Assembly (NCBI GenBank): GCA_030066785.1
Contig: JASJAZ010000010.1
Location: forward strand, 1-41,377
Origin: Desulfobacterales bacterium
GTDB lineage: Bacteria > Desulfobacterota > Desulfobacteria > Desulfobacterales > JASJAZ01
Length of the DNA stretch: 41,377 nt
Reading direction: 5' to 3'
Made by a program: the position numbers and the translations under genes
In this document: piece after piece, positions 25,250 through 34,170 of the stretch
Numbering within the stretch: position 1 is the first letter of the stretch
Layout of the letters: every line of letters starts with the position of its first letter
The notes under the pieces: model-generated
Told to the model about the DNA's origin: nothing
What the model saw: the letters and a program-made list of their open reading frames with translations, nothing else
Database searches by the model: none

Positions 25250-26464
25250 ATGGTTGCGGCCAGCCGCGATTTAGTCCGTGAAATTAATCAGTTTCACATT
25301 CTTAATGCGATTCGTATTGCCGGCGCCATTTCACGGGTGGAAATCGCTCGGATTACGGGGCAGAGCCGTGCGACGGTGACCAATATTACCGCCCGTTTGA
25401 TTGTGGAAAACCTCATTTATGAAAAAGAGACAGAAGATCGTTCCCGCAGGGGCCGCAAACGCGTTTTGCTGGCGCTAAACCCTGATGCAGCTTACGTGGT
25501 TGGTGTCAAGCTGTCAGCTTACCGTATTAGTTGTGCGGTTACTGATATACAGGCGGACGTGAAAAGCTCGGTCAACATGCCGGTGCGGACCAGTGAAAGG
25601 CCGGTCAAGTTTGTAGCCGACCTTATTGAAGAAGGCATTCGCCATTGTATTTCTGAAGCGCGAATCGATCTTAGTCAAGTTTCTGGAATTGGTTTAGGCA
25701 TTCCAGGATTTGTCGACAGTCGATCGGGCGTCTGTTTCTGGACGCCGCTTTATCAAAAAGGTGATGTACCCTTAAAAGACTTGATTCAGAAACGTTTTCA
25801 AATCGAAACACTGATTGAAAACGATACCAATACGGTTACGCTGGCCCATCAGTGGTTTGGCGAGGGAAAAGGGATCGACAATTTTCTTGTGGTGACGATT
25901 GAAGACGGCGTTGGTATGGGTATCGTAGTCAATGGTCAATTATATCGAGGCGCGCGGGGAATTGCCGCAGAATTTGGCCATGTGGTGGTTGATCCCAATG
26001 GTCGTGACTGTCGCTGTGGCAAAAAAGGCTGTATTGAGGCCTATGCCAGTAACTTTTCAATTTTGGATGAAGCGCAAGCCGCCATCGATAAGGGTGAGTG
26101 GCACCATGAGCGCGTACCGGATTTGAGGTTTGAAGAAGTGGTAACTGCGGCCCAGTCAGGCGAGCGTAATTTGCAGAATATATTTACCAATGCCGGTACT
26201 TTTTTAGGTATGGGATTAGCCGGTTTAATCCAAATTTTTAATCCTACTAAAATCATTATCTCCGGTGAAGGGGTGCGCGCTGGTAATTTAATGTTTCAAT
26301 CATTGCGTCGCACGATCCGCTTGCACACCAATCCAGCGCTTTACGATGCTTCTGAAATCGTGATTCAGAAATGGCGCGATACGGACTGGGCACGCGGAGC
26401 TGCCAGTCTCGTACTGCAAGAGCTTTATAAATCACCCTTCAATCGGGTACGCCCGATCATTTAA
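25250..26464 (+). CDS. ROK-family transcriptional regulator (NagC/XylR/Mlc type)
   Basis: A 404-residue repressor. An N-terminal winged helix-turn-helix (about 12-60, with GAISRVEIARITGQSRATVT) is followed by a ROK sugar-binding domain with GIGLGIPGF, EDGVGMGIVVNGQL, EFGHVVVDP and the zinc motif CRCGKKGCIEAY. Regulators of this type bind a sugar or sugar-phosphate and release their operators. It is transcribed away from the ABC operon across a shared AT-rich intergenic region, so it likely controls that operon. GAGG lies 5 bases before the ATG. Confidence 0.9.
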   Translation: MVAASRDLVREINQFHILNAIRIAGAISRVEIARITGQSRATVTNITARLIVENLIYEKETEDRSRRGRKRVLLALNPDAAYVVGVKLSAYRISCAVTDIQADVKSSVNMPVRTSERPVKFVADLIEEGIRHCISEARIDLSQVSGIGLGIPGFVDSRSGVCFWTPLYQKGDVPLKDLIQKRFQIETLIENDTNTVTLAHQWFGEGKGIDNFLVVTIEDGVGMGIVVNGQLYRGARGIAAEFGHVVVDPNGRDCRCGKKGCIEAYASNFSILDEAQAAIDKGEWHHERVPDLRFEEVVTAAQSGERNLQNIFTNAGTFLGMGLAGLIQIFNPTKIIISGEGVRAGNLMFQSLRRTIRLHTNPALYDASEIVIQKWRDTDWARGAASLVLQELYKSPFNRVRPII

Positions 26465-26596
26465 TGCGACTCATTTTGTTAGTATAAATCTGAAGTGGTG
26501 AGCGACTAGTTCGAAAGCAATACAGAATTTAAAGCCAATGCTAACCAAGAGGGGCGATTTAAGGCTGTCTATTAAATATGCGGGCCAATCAAGCAA

Positions 26597-26622
26597 CCTG
26601 GCAACTACTTAAAGTTGCCAGG
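26597..26622. terminator. Hairpin between convergent genes
   Basis: A perfect 10-bp stem, CCTGGCAACT (26597-26606) and AGTTGCCAGG (26613-26622), with a 6-base loop lies between the ROK regulator and the convergent kinase-like gene. The following T-stretch is weak (CATTTCAT on the plus strand), so termination strength is uncertain. It could work in both directions. Confidence 0.6.
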
Positions 26623-26655
26623 CATTTCATCTGAGATGATTGGTATCGGTTGGTG

Positions 26656-27348
26656 CTATGCTGCGGCTTTTTGTGTTCGATGACGCATCTGCGCGTCAAT
26701 ACAGCTTTGGATCGCTTCAACCGCAGCTTCAATGGTCAACTGCCCGGTATTGATAACCAGATCATAATTAATGGGGGCTGCAATATCGGCATGGAAATAT
26801 TTGCGAATAAATGCCTTGCGATCAGCTTCGGTTTGCAGTACCCGCATTTTGGCATCCTCTAAGCTGACCTTGAAATTACCGGCCACATTGGCAATCCGCG
26901 TTTTTTGGGGCGCGACCACTCGGACCCTGAGGGTTTGGTCTTGGGGTAATATGAAATTAGCTCCGCGGCCGACCAGCACTGCCCGCCCATGTTTACCAAG
27001 GGCGCCTACGACTTTCATCAGATGCTGTAAGTATTGATCCGGCCACAGGTGACGCTGGTGCACCAGCGATGCAATCCAATCCTCTATGATCGAAAGACCT
27101 TTTTCATCCAAGGTTTCCAATATTCGCGTACTTATCTTCGCGCTCTGTGCCATTTCATTGATCATTTCCTGATGAAATAGATCATAGCTTAATTTATCGG
27201 CAAGTCCCTCGGCCACTAAACGGCCGCCACTGCCTGGTTCCCTGGAAATTGTAATGTTTGAAATAGAAATAACGGGTTTGCGTTCGCGCCCCTGCAACAT
27301 CTGCCACTTCCTGGCCTGATCCTCAATTATCTGCTGAATCGATTTCAT
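26656..27348 (-). CDS. Cytidylate-kinase-like family protein
   Basis: A 230-residue P-loop protein. 'ITISREPGSGG' at about 33-43 provides the Walker A-like motif of the cytidylate-kinase-like family (PF13189-type). A 'VLVGRGANFIL' strand is at about 124-134, and a lid region with RxxxR-type residues (RKAFIRKYF) follows. Members are common in deltaproteobacteria and distinct from the essential Cmk; their substrate is generally unproven. AAAGGAGG precedes the ATG. It stands alone downstream of the PilZ gene. Confidence 0.82.
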   Translation of the reverse strand: MKSIQQIIEDQARKWQMLQGRERKPVISISNITISREPGSGGRLVAEGLADKLSYDLFHQEMINEMAQSAKISTRILETLDEKGLSIIEDWIASLVHQRHLWPDQYLQHLMKVVGALGKHGRAVLVGRGANFILPQDQTLRVRVVAPQKTRIANVAGNFKVSLEDAKMRVLQTEADRKAFIRKYFHADIAAPINYDLVINTGQLTIEAAVEAIQSCIDAQMRHRTQKAAA

Positions 27349-27626
27349 AGGTCCTCCTTTCGCTTTAATTTTCGTTTGCTAAATACTGCTATATTCAAAG
27401 AGGTCGACCATTGAATCATACGGATTCCTCCAAAACAGCAGCAGCGAATCGATACGAGCTGATGTTGGCAGAGAAGCGTGAAAGATCAGAAAAAAAAGCG
27501 AAGCCGTTATAAAAACACCAGCGAGCAATAGCTGAGACGATACGACGTAATGACGAAAGTGGTTGCCCTTTATGTTGAGGCCGGATGTGGCCGAAAAAGC
27601 CGGGTCTTGCTCACCAAGTGTAGGTC

Positions 27627-28193
27627 TTACAACGGCCGGGCGGCATGATGGGTGATAAAGGTATCGATGGAGGCCAATTGATGCGAGGTGAGGTTGATGA
27701 ATCGGACCGCCATCTTCCGGATATCAAACGATCCGGACGGCAAGGGTGCGCCCAGCGTATCATCTGAAACCTTTATTACTTTAATATCATTGATATAGAT
27801 ACCGCTGTCGGCTTTGAGAATATCTACATAAAATTCGCGTTTTGCAAAATTTTGAAATCCCGGAAAGTGAAAAGCAGCCCCATTCAGGCTGATATCTAAA
27901 ATTCGGCAAATTTCACTGGGTTTAGATCTGAAAACAGCAATGCCGATTTCGCCCATGGACATATTTTCGATATCGGTCAACTCAGAGGAGTCGGATTCAA
28001 TTAAGATAATTGCTGGTTCCTGAATTGAATAGCGTGGATGCATACGGCGCTCTAAAAATCTGCTGCTTTCAAAGTCGCTACGCGTGGCAAACAGCGGACG
28101 GTCAGAGATTAGCATGGCGTCGTATTCATCAGATCTTAATAATTTTTCGTTAATCTTCATTTTACGGCTGTTCGCATGCGGTTTTAGCCTCAT
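27627..28193 (-). CDS. PilZ domain protein with N-terminal extension
   Basis: A 188-residue protein. The first ~45 residues are basic and without clear domain. The PilZ domain begins with ERRMHPRYS (RxxxR) near residue 48, has DISLNGAAF as the D-x-S-x-x-G motif near 101, and ends with 'MAVRFINLTSHQLASIDTFI'. The ATG at 28193 is selected because GGAAAGG lies 7 bases before it; a frame extension to 28235 lacks that. It probably binds cyclic di-GMP. It lies downstream of the degenerate receiver gene on the same strand, which suggests a joint signalling role. Confidence 0.82.
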   Translation of the reverse strand: MRLKPHANSRKMKINEKLLRSDEYDAMLISDRPLFATRSDFESSRFLERRMHPRYSIQEPAIILIESDSSELTDIENMSMGEIGIAVFRSKPSEICRILDISLNGAAFHFPGFQNFAKREFYVDILKADSGIYINDIKVIKVSDDTLGAPLPSGSFDIRKMAVRFINLTSHQLASIDTFITHHAARPL

Positions 28194-28294
28194 AATGCTA
28201 CCTTTCCTTGGCAGCACCCGGTCTTCAAACAACAAGTTACTTTTATTGCCCTATCATTCATCAAAACGCCGTTTAAGACGGGCTGGCGTTTGTA

Positions 28295-28624
28295 TTAATC
28301 TTGCGTGGTATCTACGGAATCAAGCGGAGGCCAATGCGAGGTGATGGATGCCTTGAATCGGTTGAGGTCATCCTGATTTTTTACCGAATCAGTCACAATA
28401 GATAGATTTTTATTTTTGCGTTTGATGTTGCGTTGGATTTCCCAACTTTCAACTACGTTCAGTGCAAGGTTTAACAATAAAAGGTCGGGGCAATTATGGC
28501 CCACGTGATACCATAATGAATCCAGGTCTCCGATATCCACAACGTGGTGTCCGACATCGGTCAATTCATGTGCAATCAGTTTCCGAGTATACGGTTGATC
28601 ATCTACGATTAAGATATTTGCCAC
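28295..28624 (-). CDS. Degenerate response-regulator receiver domain protein
   Basis: A 109-residue single receiver domain. The start is a GTG at 28624, because GAGGAG lies 7 bases before it and gives the normal receiver start MANILIVDDQPYTRKL; an ATG at 28639 overlaps that Shine-Dalgarno. The acidic pair is present (VDDQ), but the phosphoacceptor position reads LLLLNLALN, so Asn replaces Asp. The conserved Lys-Pro pair near the end is also missing. It is probably not phosphorylated in the usual way and may act as a protein-binding pseudo-receiver. Neighbours are a PilZ gene downstream and a small Cys-rich ORF upstream. Confidence 0.75.
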   Translation of the reverse strand: MANILIVDDQPYTRKLIAHELTDVGHHVVDIGDLDSLWYHVGHNCPDLLLLNLALNVVESWEIQRNIKRKNKNLSIVTDSVKNQDDLNRFKASITSHWPPLDSVDTTQD

Positions 28625-28687
28625 AGACTGGCTCCTCATAAGACAGTTCTGCTTACGCTAATCATGTTTGAATACATCAGAACCTAT

Positions 28688-28912
28688 TTATTCTTCCAAA
28701 CAGTATGAACGCCAGGCGCATTTTGGTTGATCGCAGTTTGTCATGCCACTTCGAAAGCACGCCTCGTTGTCCTCAGCACGCTGGATGCTTCGCACCAAGA
28801 CCGTAAGGTCCAAATAGTTTTTAGTGATGCTGGGTTTTTTTTTAACCGGTAACTTTTGTTTTGCCGACCGCAAGTTCGGCTGAATAAGCGAAGATCTGCT
28901 GTTATCGGCCAT
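28688..28912 (-). CDS. Small protein with C-terminal cysteine cluster
   Basis: A 74-residue ORF with a basic N-terminal half and a C-terminal segment with the pattern C-x8-C-x4-C-x4-C ('ACFRSGMTNCDQPKCAWRSYC'-type arrangement, split by charged residues). This ending resembles the CF..G...C....C.WR..C tails seen in uncharacterised proteins of sulfate reducers, as I recall them, and may bind metal. The start has only a weak GGGA. A competing frame at 28741-29046 lacks these features. Function unknown. Confidence 0.5.
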   Translation of the reverse strand: MADNSRSSLIQPNLRSAKQKLPVKKKPSITKNYLDLTVLVRSIQRAEDNEACFRSGMTNCDQPKCAWRSYCLEE

Positions 28913-29172
28913 TTTATCTGTATCCCAATATGAAATATCAAACAGTTACCCAAAGCATATTCTTCTAGCTTACTTTTTACGTTATTGAATGAAAAGATGT
29001 CCATAGGTGAATCGCTGCATTTTAATAGGGAAAACTCCCATTGCATAATTTTATGTCCCGATTTGCGGTTAAGATCAGATCATCAATAACAGAGCTATGC
29101 CTGTATGGTTAACAAACCAATCATTGCCGGTGCGATCAACTTTTCGTTGTCAAAAAGCGTCTAAACTCGTCT

Positions 29173-29850
29173 CTATTCCTTCCAAAGATCGACATCAATT
29201 AGGCCCAATCGGGCCGCGTAGCGAACCAATTCCATGACGCTATGGATTTCTAATTTATTCATAATATTAGAACGGTGATTGTCCACGGTTTTAGGACTGA
29301 TGTATAATTTTTTGGCAATTTCTTTGCTTGACAGCCCCTCGGCCAACAAGCGCATAATTTCCTGCTCCCGCGGGGTTAAAGAACTGTAAGCGGTATCGGA
29401 AATTTTGGCTTGTTTGGCTGGCAGGCCCATTAGTTTTTCCACCACGGCATGTGAAATCGAACTGTCGAGAAAGTAGTCTCCCTTGGAAACAGTGTCTAAT
29501 CCCATTAACAATCGTTCGGCTGCGGATTCTTTAACTAAATATCCGGTGGCGCCGGCTTGAAATGCTTCCGTGATATAATCGATTTTAGAATGCATACTGA
29601 TAATGAGAATACGGGTTGCCGCGAATCGATTGCGGATATCCTGCGTTAATTGAATGCCGCTAATGTCCGGCAATGAAATATCAACAAGCACCAATTCAGG
29701 TTTTATTTTTTCAACGGCTTCAAAACCCTGCCGACCCGTACCGGCTTCTCCAACGACCTCGTATTTTGCGTCGCGCTGTATAATGGCTTTGAGCCCCTCT
29801 CTGAAAAGCGGGTGGTCATCCACGATTAGGATCTTTTTTTTAGCGCCCAT
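29173..29850 (-). CDS. NarL/LuxR-family response regulator
   Basis: A 225-residue regulator. The receiver domain shows the DD pair in LIVDDHPLF, phosphoacceptor Asp in LVLVDISLPD, and the Lys in YLVKESA. A LuxR-type helix-turn-helix follows: LTPREQEIMRLLAEG, SSKEIAKKLYISPKTVDNHRSNIM. ATG at 29850 is preferred because it starts normally (MGAKKKILIVDD) and overlaps the kinase's 3' end by 11 bases, implying coupling; a TTG at 29877 is an alternative. It is the output partner of the adjacent histidine kinase. Confidence 0.92.
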   Translation of the reverse strand: MGAKKKILIVDDHPLFREGLKAIIQRDAKYEVVGEAGTGRQGFEAVEKIKPELVLVDISLPDISGIQLTQDIRNRFAATRILIISMHSKIDYITEAFQAGATGYLVKESAAERLLMGLDTVSKGDYFLDSSISHAVVEKLMGLPAKQAKISDTAYSSLTPREQEIMRLLAEGLSSKEIAKKLYISPKTVDNHRSNIMNKLEIHSVMELVRYAARLGLIDVDLWKE

Positions 29851-31396
29851 TTTTTTTACTTTTAATTGGGATTTCAATCGATATTTTGGTTCCGACCATT
29901 AAACGGGATTGAATTTTAAGTGATCCGTTAAGCAGGCTGACGCGCTCTTCCATGCTGATCAGGCCCATGCGCTTTTCTGGCGATGCCCGGTGCAGGCTGC
30001 CTTCCACATCAAATCCTTTGCCATTGTCCTCGATGCGCAAAATAATTTTTGGAAAAGAAGCGACAAGTCGAATCTTTACCGTCGTGGCCTCAGCATGTTT
30101 CATGATGTTGTTCAACGCTTCTTGAACCAACCGATAAAGGTTAATTTCAATATGGAACTCCAACTGGATTTCATCCAATCCAGCTGAGAAGAAATCGATT
30201 TTGATATCGGTTTTTTCAGCAAAATCTTCACAATACTGATAGACCGTGCGAACCAATCCCATTTGATCAAGCCCAGGCGGTCTCAGATGGTAAGCCATGT
30301 TGCGTACGGCCGTGATGCAATCCTGCAGCTTTTTTGCAATTTCGTCAACTTTGCGCTCAACTTCAGGGGCCTGGGCCGGCTGCTTATCAAACAATGTCTC
30401 ACTGGATATTTTTAAGCTGGATAAATCTTGCGCCAGATGATCGTGCAGGTCGCGTGAAATTCGCTGGCGTTCGGTTTCTTGCGCTTTAATCAACTGTTGG
30501 GTCAGAGTATGGATACGTTCCTTGGCGCGCTTGCGCTCTGTAATGTCAATGCCAACGCTGAGAAACTCGCGGATTTTTCCGAACGAATCATGGATGGCTT
30601 TATTGGTCCATGCAACCCAGACTTTTTTGCCGTTGCGGCAAATATTTTCATTTTCGTTGTTTTCATAACGTTCCGGATGTTGGAAAAAATCTTGAAACAT
30701 GGCCCGGAGGTTCTGCCCGGAAGAGGCCTTTTCCGGGATAATAGTGCCGACCAAGTGTTGACCGATGATGTCTTCTTCTTTGTAACCGAAGAACTGCTGG
30801 GCAAATTCGTTAAAAAAAGTAACGTGACCGTGGGTGTCAAACCGCAAAATGATGCTGTTGGTGTTTTGAACCAGTTCCCGGTATTTTGTCTCACTTTCAC
30901 GTAGGATCTTTTCAACGGATTTGCGCTCTTCAATTTCCTGGCGTAGTTTGGCATTGATTTTTTGCAGTTCAGATGTGCGTAGCTTTACCTCATTTTCCAA
31001 ATGATCGCGGTGCTGCTTAATTTGGGCCAGCGCCACCTTGTGGTCGTGGATATCGGCCATTAAAGTCAGCTTGTAAACCTTGGTCTGATCAGGATTTATC
31101 GGCATGCTGGTTAGCGAATACCAGCGATCGTCTGTGGGATTTTGGATTTCTTGGCAATGGGTTTCACCATGAAACACGTGTACATTGTCACACCACGCAC
31201 ACATCGACGACCGTTTGAATAGTGCTCGGTAGCATAACTCGCCGCTCGCATCATAACCAAGGCGTCGGATAAAATGTTTGTTCAAAAAATGAATACGGTA
31301 ATCCGCTGAACAGACGTATATAAAAGCATCAAATGCGTCGATGATAACATCTAATAAAACTTCCTTTTTTTGATTAAATTGGGAGGTCGTATTCAT
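29840..31396 (-). CDS. Cytoplasmic PAS-domain histidine kinase (NarX/DegS-like catalytic core)
   Basis: A 518-residue soluble kinase without membrane helices. PAS domain 1 (about 12-115) contains four cysteines (55, 66, 69, 81; a CAWC pair within), which could bind metal, heme or a cluster. A coiled coil (about 118-165) leads to PAS domain 2 (about 168-287). The HisKA_3 dimerisation domain has the phosphorylatable His318 in SRDLHDHLAQD, followed by an HATPase with VQEALNNIMKHA and DNGKGFD. It pairs with the overlapping NarL-type regulator. The likely cue is redox or an intracellular metabolite, an inference from the Cys-bearing PAS and absence of membrane segments. Confidence 0.92.
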   Translation of the reverse strand: MNTTSQFNQKKEVLLDVIIDAFDAFIYVCSADYRIHFLNKHFIRRLGYDASGELCYRALFKRSSMCAWCDNVHVFHGETHCQEIQNPTDDRWYSLTSMPINPDQTKVYKLTLMADIHDHKVALAQIKQHRDHLENEVKLRTSELQKINAKLRQEIEERKSVEKILRESETKYRELVQNTNSIILRFDTHGHVTFFNEFAQQFFGYKEEDIIGQHLVGTIIPEKASSGQNLRAMFQDFFQHPERYENNENENICRNGKKVWVAWTNKAIHDSFGKIREFLSVGIDITERKRAKERIHTLTQQLIKAQETERQRISRDLHDHLAQDLSSLKISSETLFDKQPAQAPEVERKVDEIAKKLQDCITAVRNMAYHLRPPGLDQMGLVRTVYQYCEDFAEKTDIKIDFFSAGLDEIQLEFHIEINLYRLVQEALNNIMKHAEATTVKIRLVASFPKIILRIEDNGKGFDVEGSLHRASPEKRMGLISMEERVSLLNGSLKIQSRLMVGTKISIEIPIKSKKNGR

Positions 31397-31744
31397 GAAT
31401 CTTTACCAATCAATTGTAATAAAGAAGGATCAATCAACAGCGGCCGATTGAGTCGGGGCATGATTGTGCGATGAATTAGCGGTTTGGAAAGATCAGATCA
31501 GTTTTCGATAGGAGATTCACCTGCGCCGATGGTCATTCAGCATCTGTCAGCATTCATGCCAGCAGCAGGACGTGCATCTGAGAGAAGCACCGATAGGCCA
31601 TATTCCTTATCTTAGCGGGTTATAACCTGATTAGTCAATTTTTTTATGGTCAACATCGACGCGCAATAAGCGATTGAAGCCAGAAGACTAATGGGGAATA
31701 AGCTTCTTAGTCAAAAATATAAATTGTATGGAAAGGTTTTATTG
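31397..31744. other. Intergenic region upstream of histidine kinase gene
   Basis: About 350 bases between the kinase gene and the DVU0298-family gene, both on the minus strand. It probably holds the kinase promoter. A short self-complementary GGTTATAACC near 31619-31628 precedes a T-rich stretch on the plus strand. No RNA or protein gene was recognised. Confidence 0.35.
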
Positions 31745-32452
31745 TTAAATTTCATGCCCAAAATCGATTTGTTTGAGAGCTGCGATAGCCAAATTACCGA
31801 CAGAAGATACCGTTATCTGTTTTTTCAAATACAGACGCAACGATGCTTTATCATCGCTTAGTTGCCGCAAATAGGGTTTAAGGAATGGGGCATCATGAAA
31901 AGAACCGGCGGCCCATGCAGCTAAGCCCCGATGGTATTTATCGCTGGATGATAAAAAGGGTATCAGAAAGGAAGCGGCGCCGGCCGTTAATTGCGGTCGT
32001 GCCTGGGCCAATCGACCCAAACCCCATAGCAAACCTCGCTGCAGCATATCATGTTCCAGAAAATTTCCATCCGGTCGAATGTAGGAAATAAGCATGGCAT
32101 GATACTCTCGGGCCAGCGTTGCATGGCGCGCCATGATGTCACCCATCGCTTCAGGCGAGCCCCAGCCAATTCCGCCGGATTCATCATTTAAATTCCACAT
32201 CAAGCGCCGCATGACCACGCGAGCTGACTCAATTTGAATATCGGCCAAATTGCTGACAACCATTCCCATGGCTGTAACTGACCGCCATCTTACCAACTCA
32301 TCGCGATCGTGGAAAAATGCAAAAAGGGGATTCACCGCTTGCCGCCCAGGAATTTGGCAGATGTTTTGTAAAGCAGCATCTATATCGGATTCCAGCAACA
32401 GGCGTCGAAATTGTTTTTTTAAGGCGCGTGTCCCAATTTTATTTACCGTCAT
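31745..32452 (-). CDS. DVU0298-family HEAT-like repeat protein
   Basis: A 235-residue all-helical protein matching the DVU0298 family of sulfate reducers, recognised from 'MRRLMWNLNDESGGIGWGSPEAMG' (positions roughly 82-105), 'GLLWGLGRLAQARPQL' and 'GLAAWAAGSFHDAPFL'. Helical pairs look like HEAT repeats, so protein binding is likely. The function is unknown; the family is considered a lineage marker. The ATG at 32452 is preferred; the frame is open to 32524 without a better ribosome-binding site. It sits between signalling genes and the electron-transfer cluster. Confidence 0.8.
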   Translation of the reverse strand: MTVNKIGTRALKKQFRRLLLESDIDAALQNICQIPGRQAVNPLFAFFHDRDELVRWRSVTAMGMVVSNLADIQIESARVVMRRLMWNLNDESGGIGWGSPEAMGDIMARHATLAREYHAMLISYIRPDGNFLEHDMLQRGLLWGLGRLAQARPQLTAGAASFLIPFLSSSDKYHRGLAAWAAGSFHDAPFLKPYLRQLSDDKASLRLYLKKQITVSSVGNLAIAALKQIDFGHEI

Positions 32453-32617
32453 GGACCAAGCCCGGATCAGAAATAAAGATGTCGTGTTGCCGATTGGAAA
32501 GTTTGACCTTGCCTTGATGCGCATGCAGGCAAGAGCCGTTTTTTAGGGTGAGAATTCATTAGTATGCATTGGTCCTTATCAGATTGTTTGCCCTTATTCA
32601 CCTGATTTATTGTTGAT

Positions 32618-32809
32618 CTATTTATTTTCCCAAAAGATACAATCGACCGGACAATTTTTTATGGCTTCATCAACCTCGGCTACCGGGTATGCGTCAAGGT
32701 CGATAACCTCTACATAGCCGGCGGCATTCATTTGGAATACCTCTGGGCAAATCTCTGTGCATACCTCGCAAAGAATACAGTCACTAAGCTCAACTACCGG
32801 TACTTTCAT
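32618..32809 (-). CDS. Ferredoxin, [4Fe-4S] type
   Basis: A 63-residue acidic ferredoxin. Cysteines 11, 14, 17 and 21 form C-x2-C-x2-C-x3-CP, with Cys53 and Cys57 in NCPVDCIFW. The pattern matches the Desulfovibrio small ferredoxins: one [4Fe-4S] centre ligated by Cys11/14/17 and Cys53, with Cys21 and Cys57 as the disulfide pair in that family. It is a low-potential electron carrier. AAGG precedes the ATG. It lies 93 bases downstream of the flavodiiron protein gene and may be co-expressed. Confidence 0.92.
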   Translation of the reverse strand: MKVPVVELSDCILCEVCTEICPEVFQMNAAGYVEVIDLDAYPVAEVDEAIKNCPVDCIFWENK

Positions 32810-32902
32810 TAGGCGAGAACCTTAACATTCTGTTTATAGCTTAACCTGATCAAATGGCAGATATTATCCCGCTAATATTTGCAGTAATGATCACTTTTAT
32901 GG

Positions 32903-34090
32903 TTAACTTTTGATAATTTTTGCCCCGATACTTTCACCGAATTCAAAGCATTTAGCCAGTGAATCATCGCCAGGTACATATTGGATTCGGGGGCCGGCTT
33001 CAAAAATATCAAACTTCATGGCTTCCAACTCGCTGCTGATAAGCTTTGCGGCTTCACCGCTCCAGCCGTATGAGCCAAACGCCGCGCCAATTTTATTAAG
33101 CGGTTTGAGTCCTTTCATATACGTTAAAAAGTCGCTCACAGTTGGAAAAAGTCCGTTATTCAGGGTCGGTGAGCCGATCACAACGGCCTTGGCATCCAAT
33201 ACTTCTGTCATGATATCACTGCGGTGCCAATTGCGTATATACATAGGCCTGACATTTACACCAACAGCAGCGATTCCCGCTGCAATGGCGTTGGCCATCG
33301 CTTCAGTACTATGCCACATGGTATCATAAATCACGACCGCTTTTTGGCCTGATTCCTGTTTGGCCCAACGCACATAGGCATCGATAATTTTAGAGGGATT
33401 CTCACGCCAGATGATGCCATGATCAGGGCAAATCATGTTTATATCGAGACCCATTTCAACGATTTGGGCATGCAATTTGAGTACTAATGGGGCGTAAGGA
33501 TTTAATATATTGGCAAAATATTTTTTTGCATGGGGCATAATCGCATCGCCCATGACATCATCAAATTTTTCAAATCCAGCGTAATGTTGCCCAAAGGCAT
33601 CGCTGGAAAAAAGAATTTGATCTTCTTTTAAATAGGTGAACATGCTATCGGGCCAATGTAACATGCGGGTGTCTAAAAAGGTGAGGGTGCGCTTGCCAAG
33701 GCTCACCTCATCTCCGCTTTGAACGGGCTGGTAATTCCATTTGTGCGTGAAATGCTGGGATAGATTCTTAAATCCCATTTTGGAGCAATACAGGGGCTTA
33801 TTCTCACCGATTCGATGCATGATCCGTGGCAGCCCGCCGGAGTGATCCATTTCCGTGTGGTTGCTGACCACAAAATCAATTCTATGAGGATCCACCACTT
33901 GGGAGATATTGGCGATCAACTGATCGGCAAAATCCTTTTTAACGGCGTCGATGAGTGCTATTTTGTCATCGACAATCAAATAGGCATTGTAACTGGTGCC
34001 AAGCTTGAGTGAATAACCATGAAAATCGCTAATATTCCAATCATTCACACCAACATCGTAGATGTTTTCGGCAATTTTAATCGGTTTCAT
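32903..34090 (-). CDS. roo: Flavodiiron protein (rubredoxin:oxygen oxidoreductase)
   Basis: A 395-residue type A flavodiiron protein that reduces O2 to water (or NO to N2O) with electrons from rubredoxin. The metallo-beta-lactamase-like domain (1-249) carries the diiron ligands H78-x-E80-x-D82-H83, His145, Asp164 and His224, all intact. The flavodoxin domain (about 250-395) begins with the FMN loop YDTMWHSTEAMA. It starts at 34090 with GGGAAG before the ATG. A rubredoxin gene lies just upstream, with a terminator between, so each may have its own promoter. Confidence 0.95.
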   Translation of the reverse strand: MKPIKIAENIYDVGVNDWNISDFHGYSLKLGTSYNAYLIVDDKIALIDAVKKDFADQLIANISQVVDPHRIDFVVSNHTEMDHSGGLPRIMHRIGENKPLYCSKMGFKNLSQHFTHKWNYQPVQSGDEVSLGKRTLTFLDTRMLHWPDSMFTYLKEDQILFSSDAFGQHYAGFEKFDDVMGDAIMPHAKKYFANILNPYAPLVLKLHAQIVEMGLDINMICPDHGIIWRENPSKIIDAYVRWAKQESGQKAVVIYDTMWHSTEAMANAIAAGIAAVGVNVRPMYIRNWHRSDIMTEVLDAKAVVIGSPTLNNGLFPTVSDFLTYMKGLKPLNKIGAAFGSYGWSGEAAKLISSELEAMKFDIFEAGPRIQYVPGDDSLAKCFEFGESIGAKIIKS

Positions 34091-34170
34091 ATTTACTTCC
34101 CAGGCTAATTAAGGTTTTAAAAAGCAATTAATTTATGGACGCGTTGTCGTGTTTGATTTAACATAATAAC

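Noticed and set aside
27349-27626. Possible riboswitch or small RNA upstream of the kinase-like gene
   Set aside because: Short GGCC-type stems occur, but no conserved riboswitch core could be matched.
28741-29046. Alternative minus-strand ORF of 101 codons
   Set aside because: It overlaps the four-Cys ORF and has an irregular composition with no recognisable motif.
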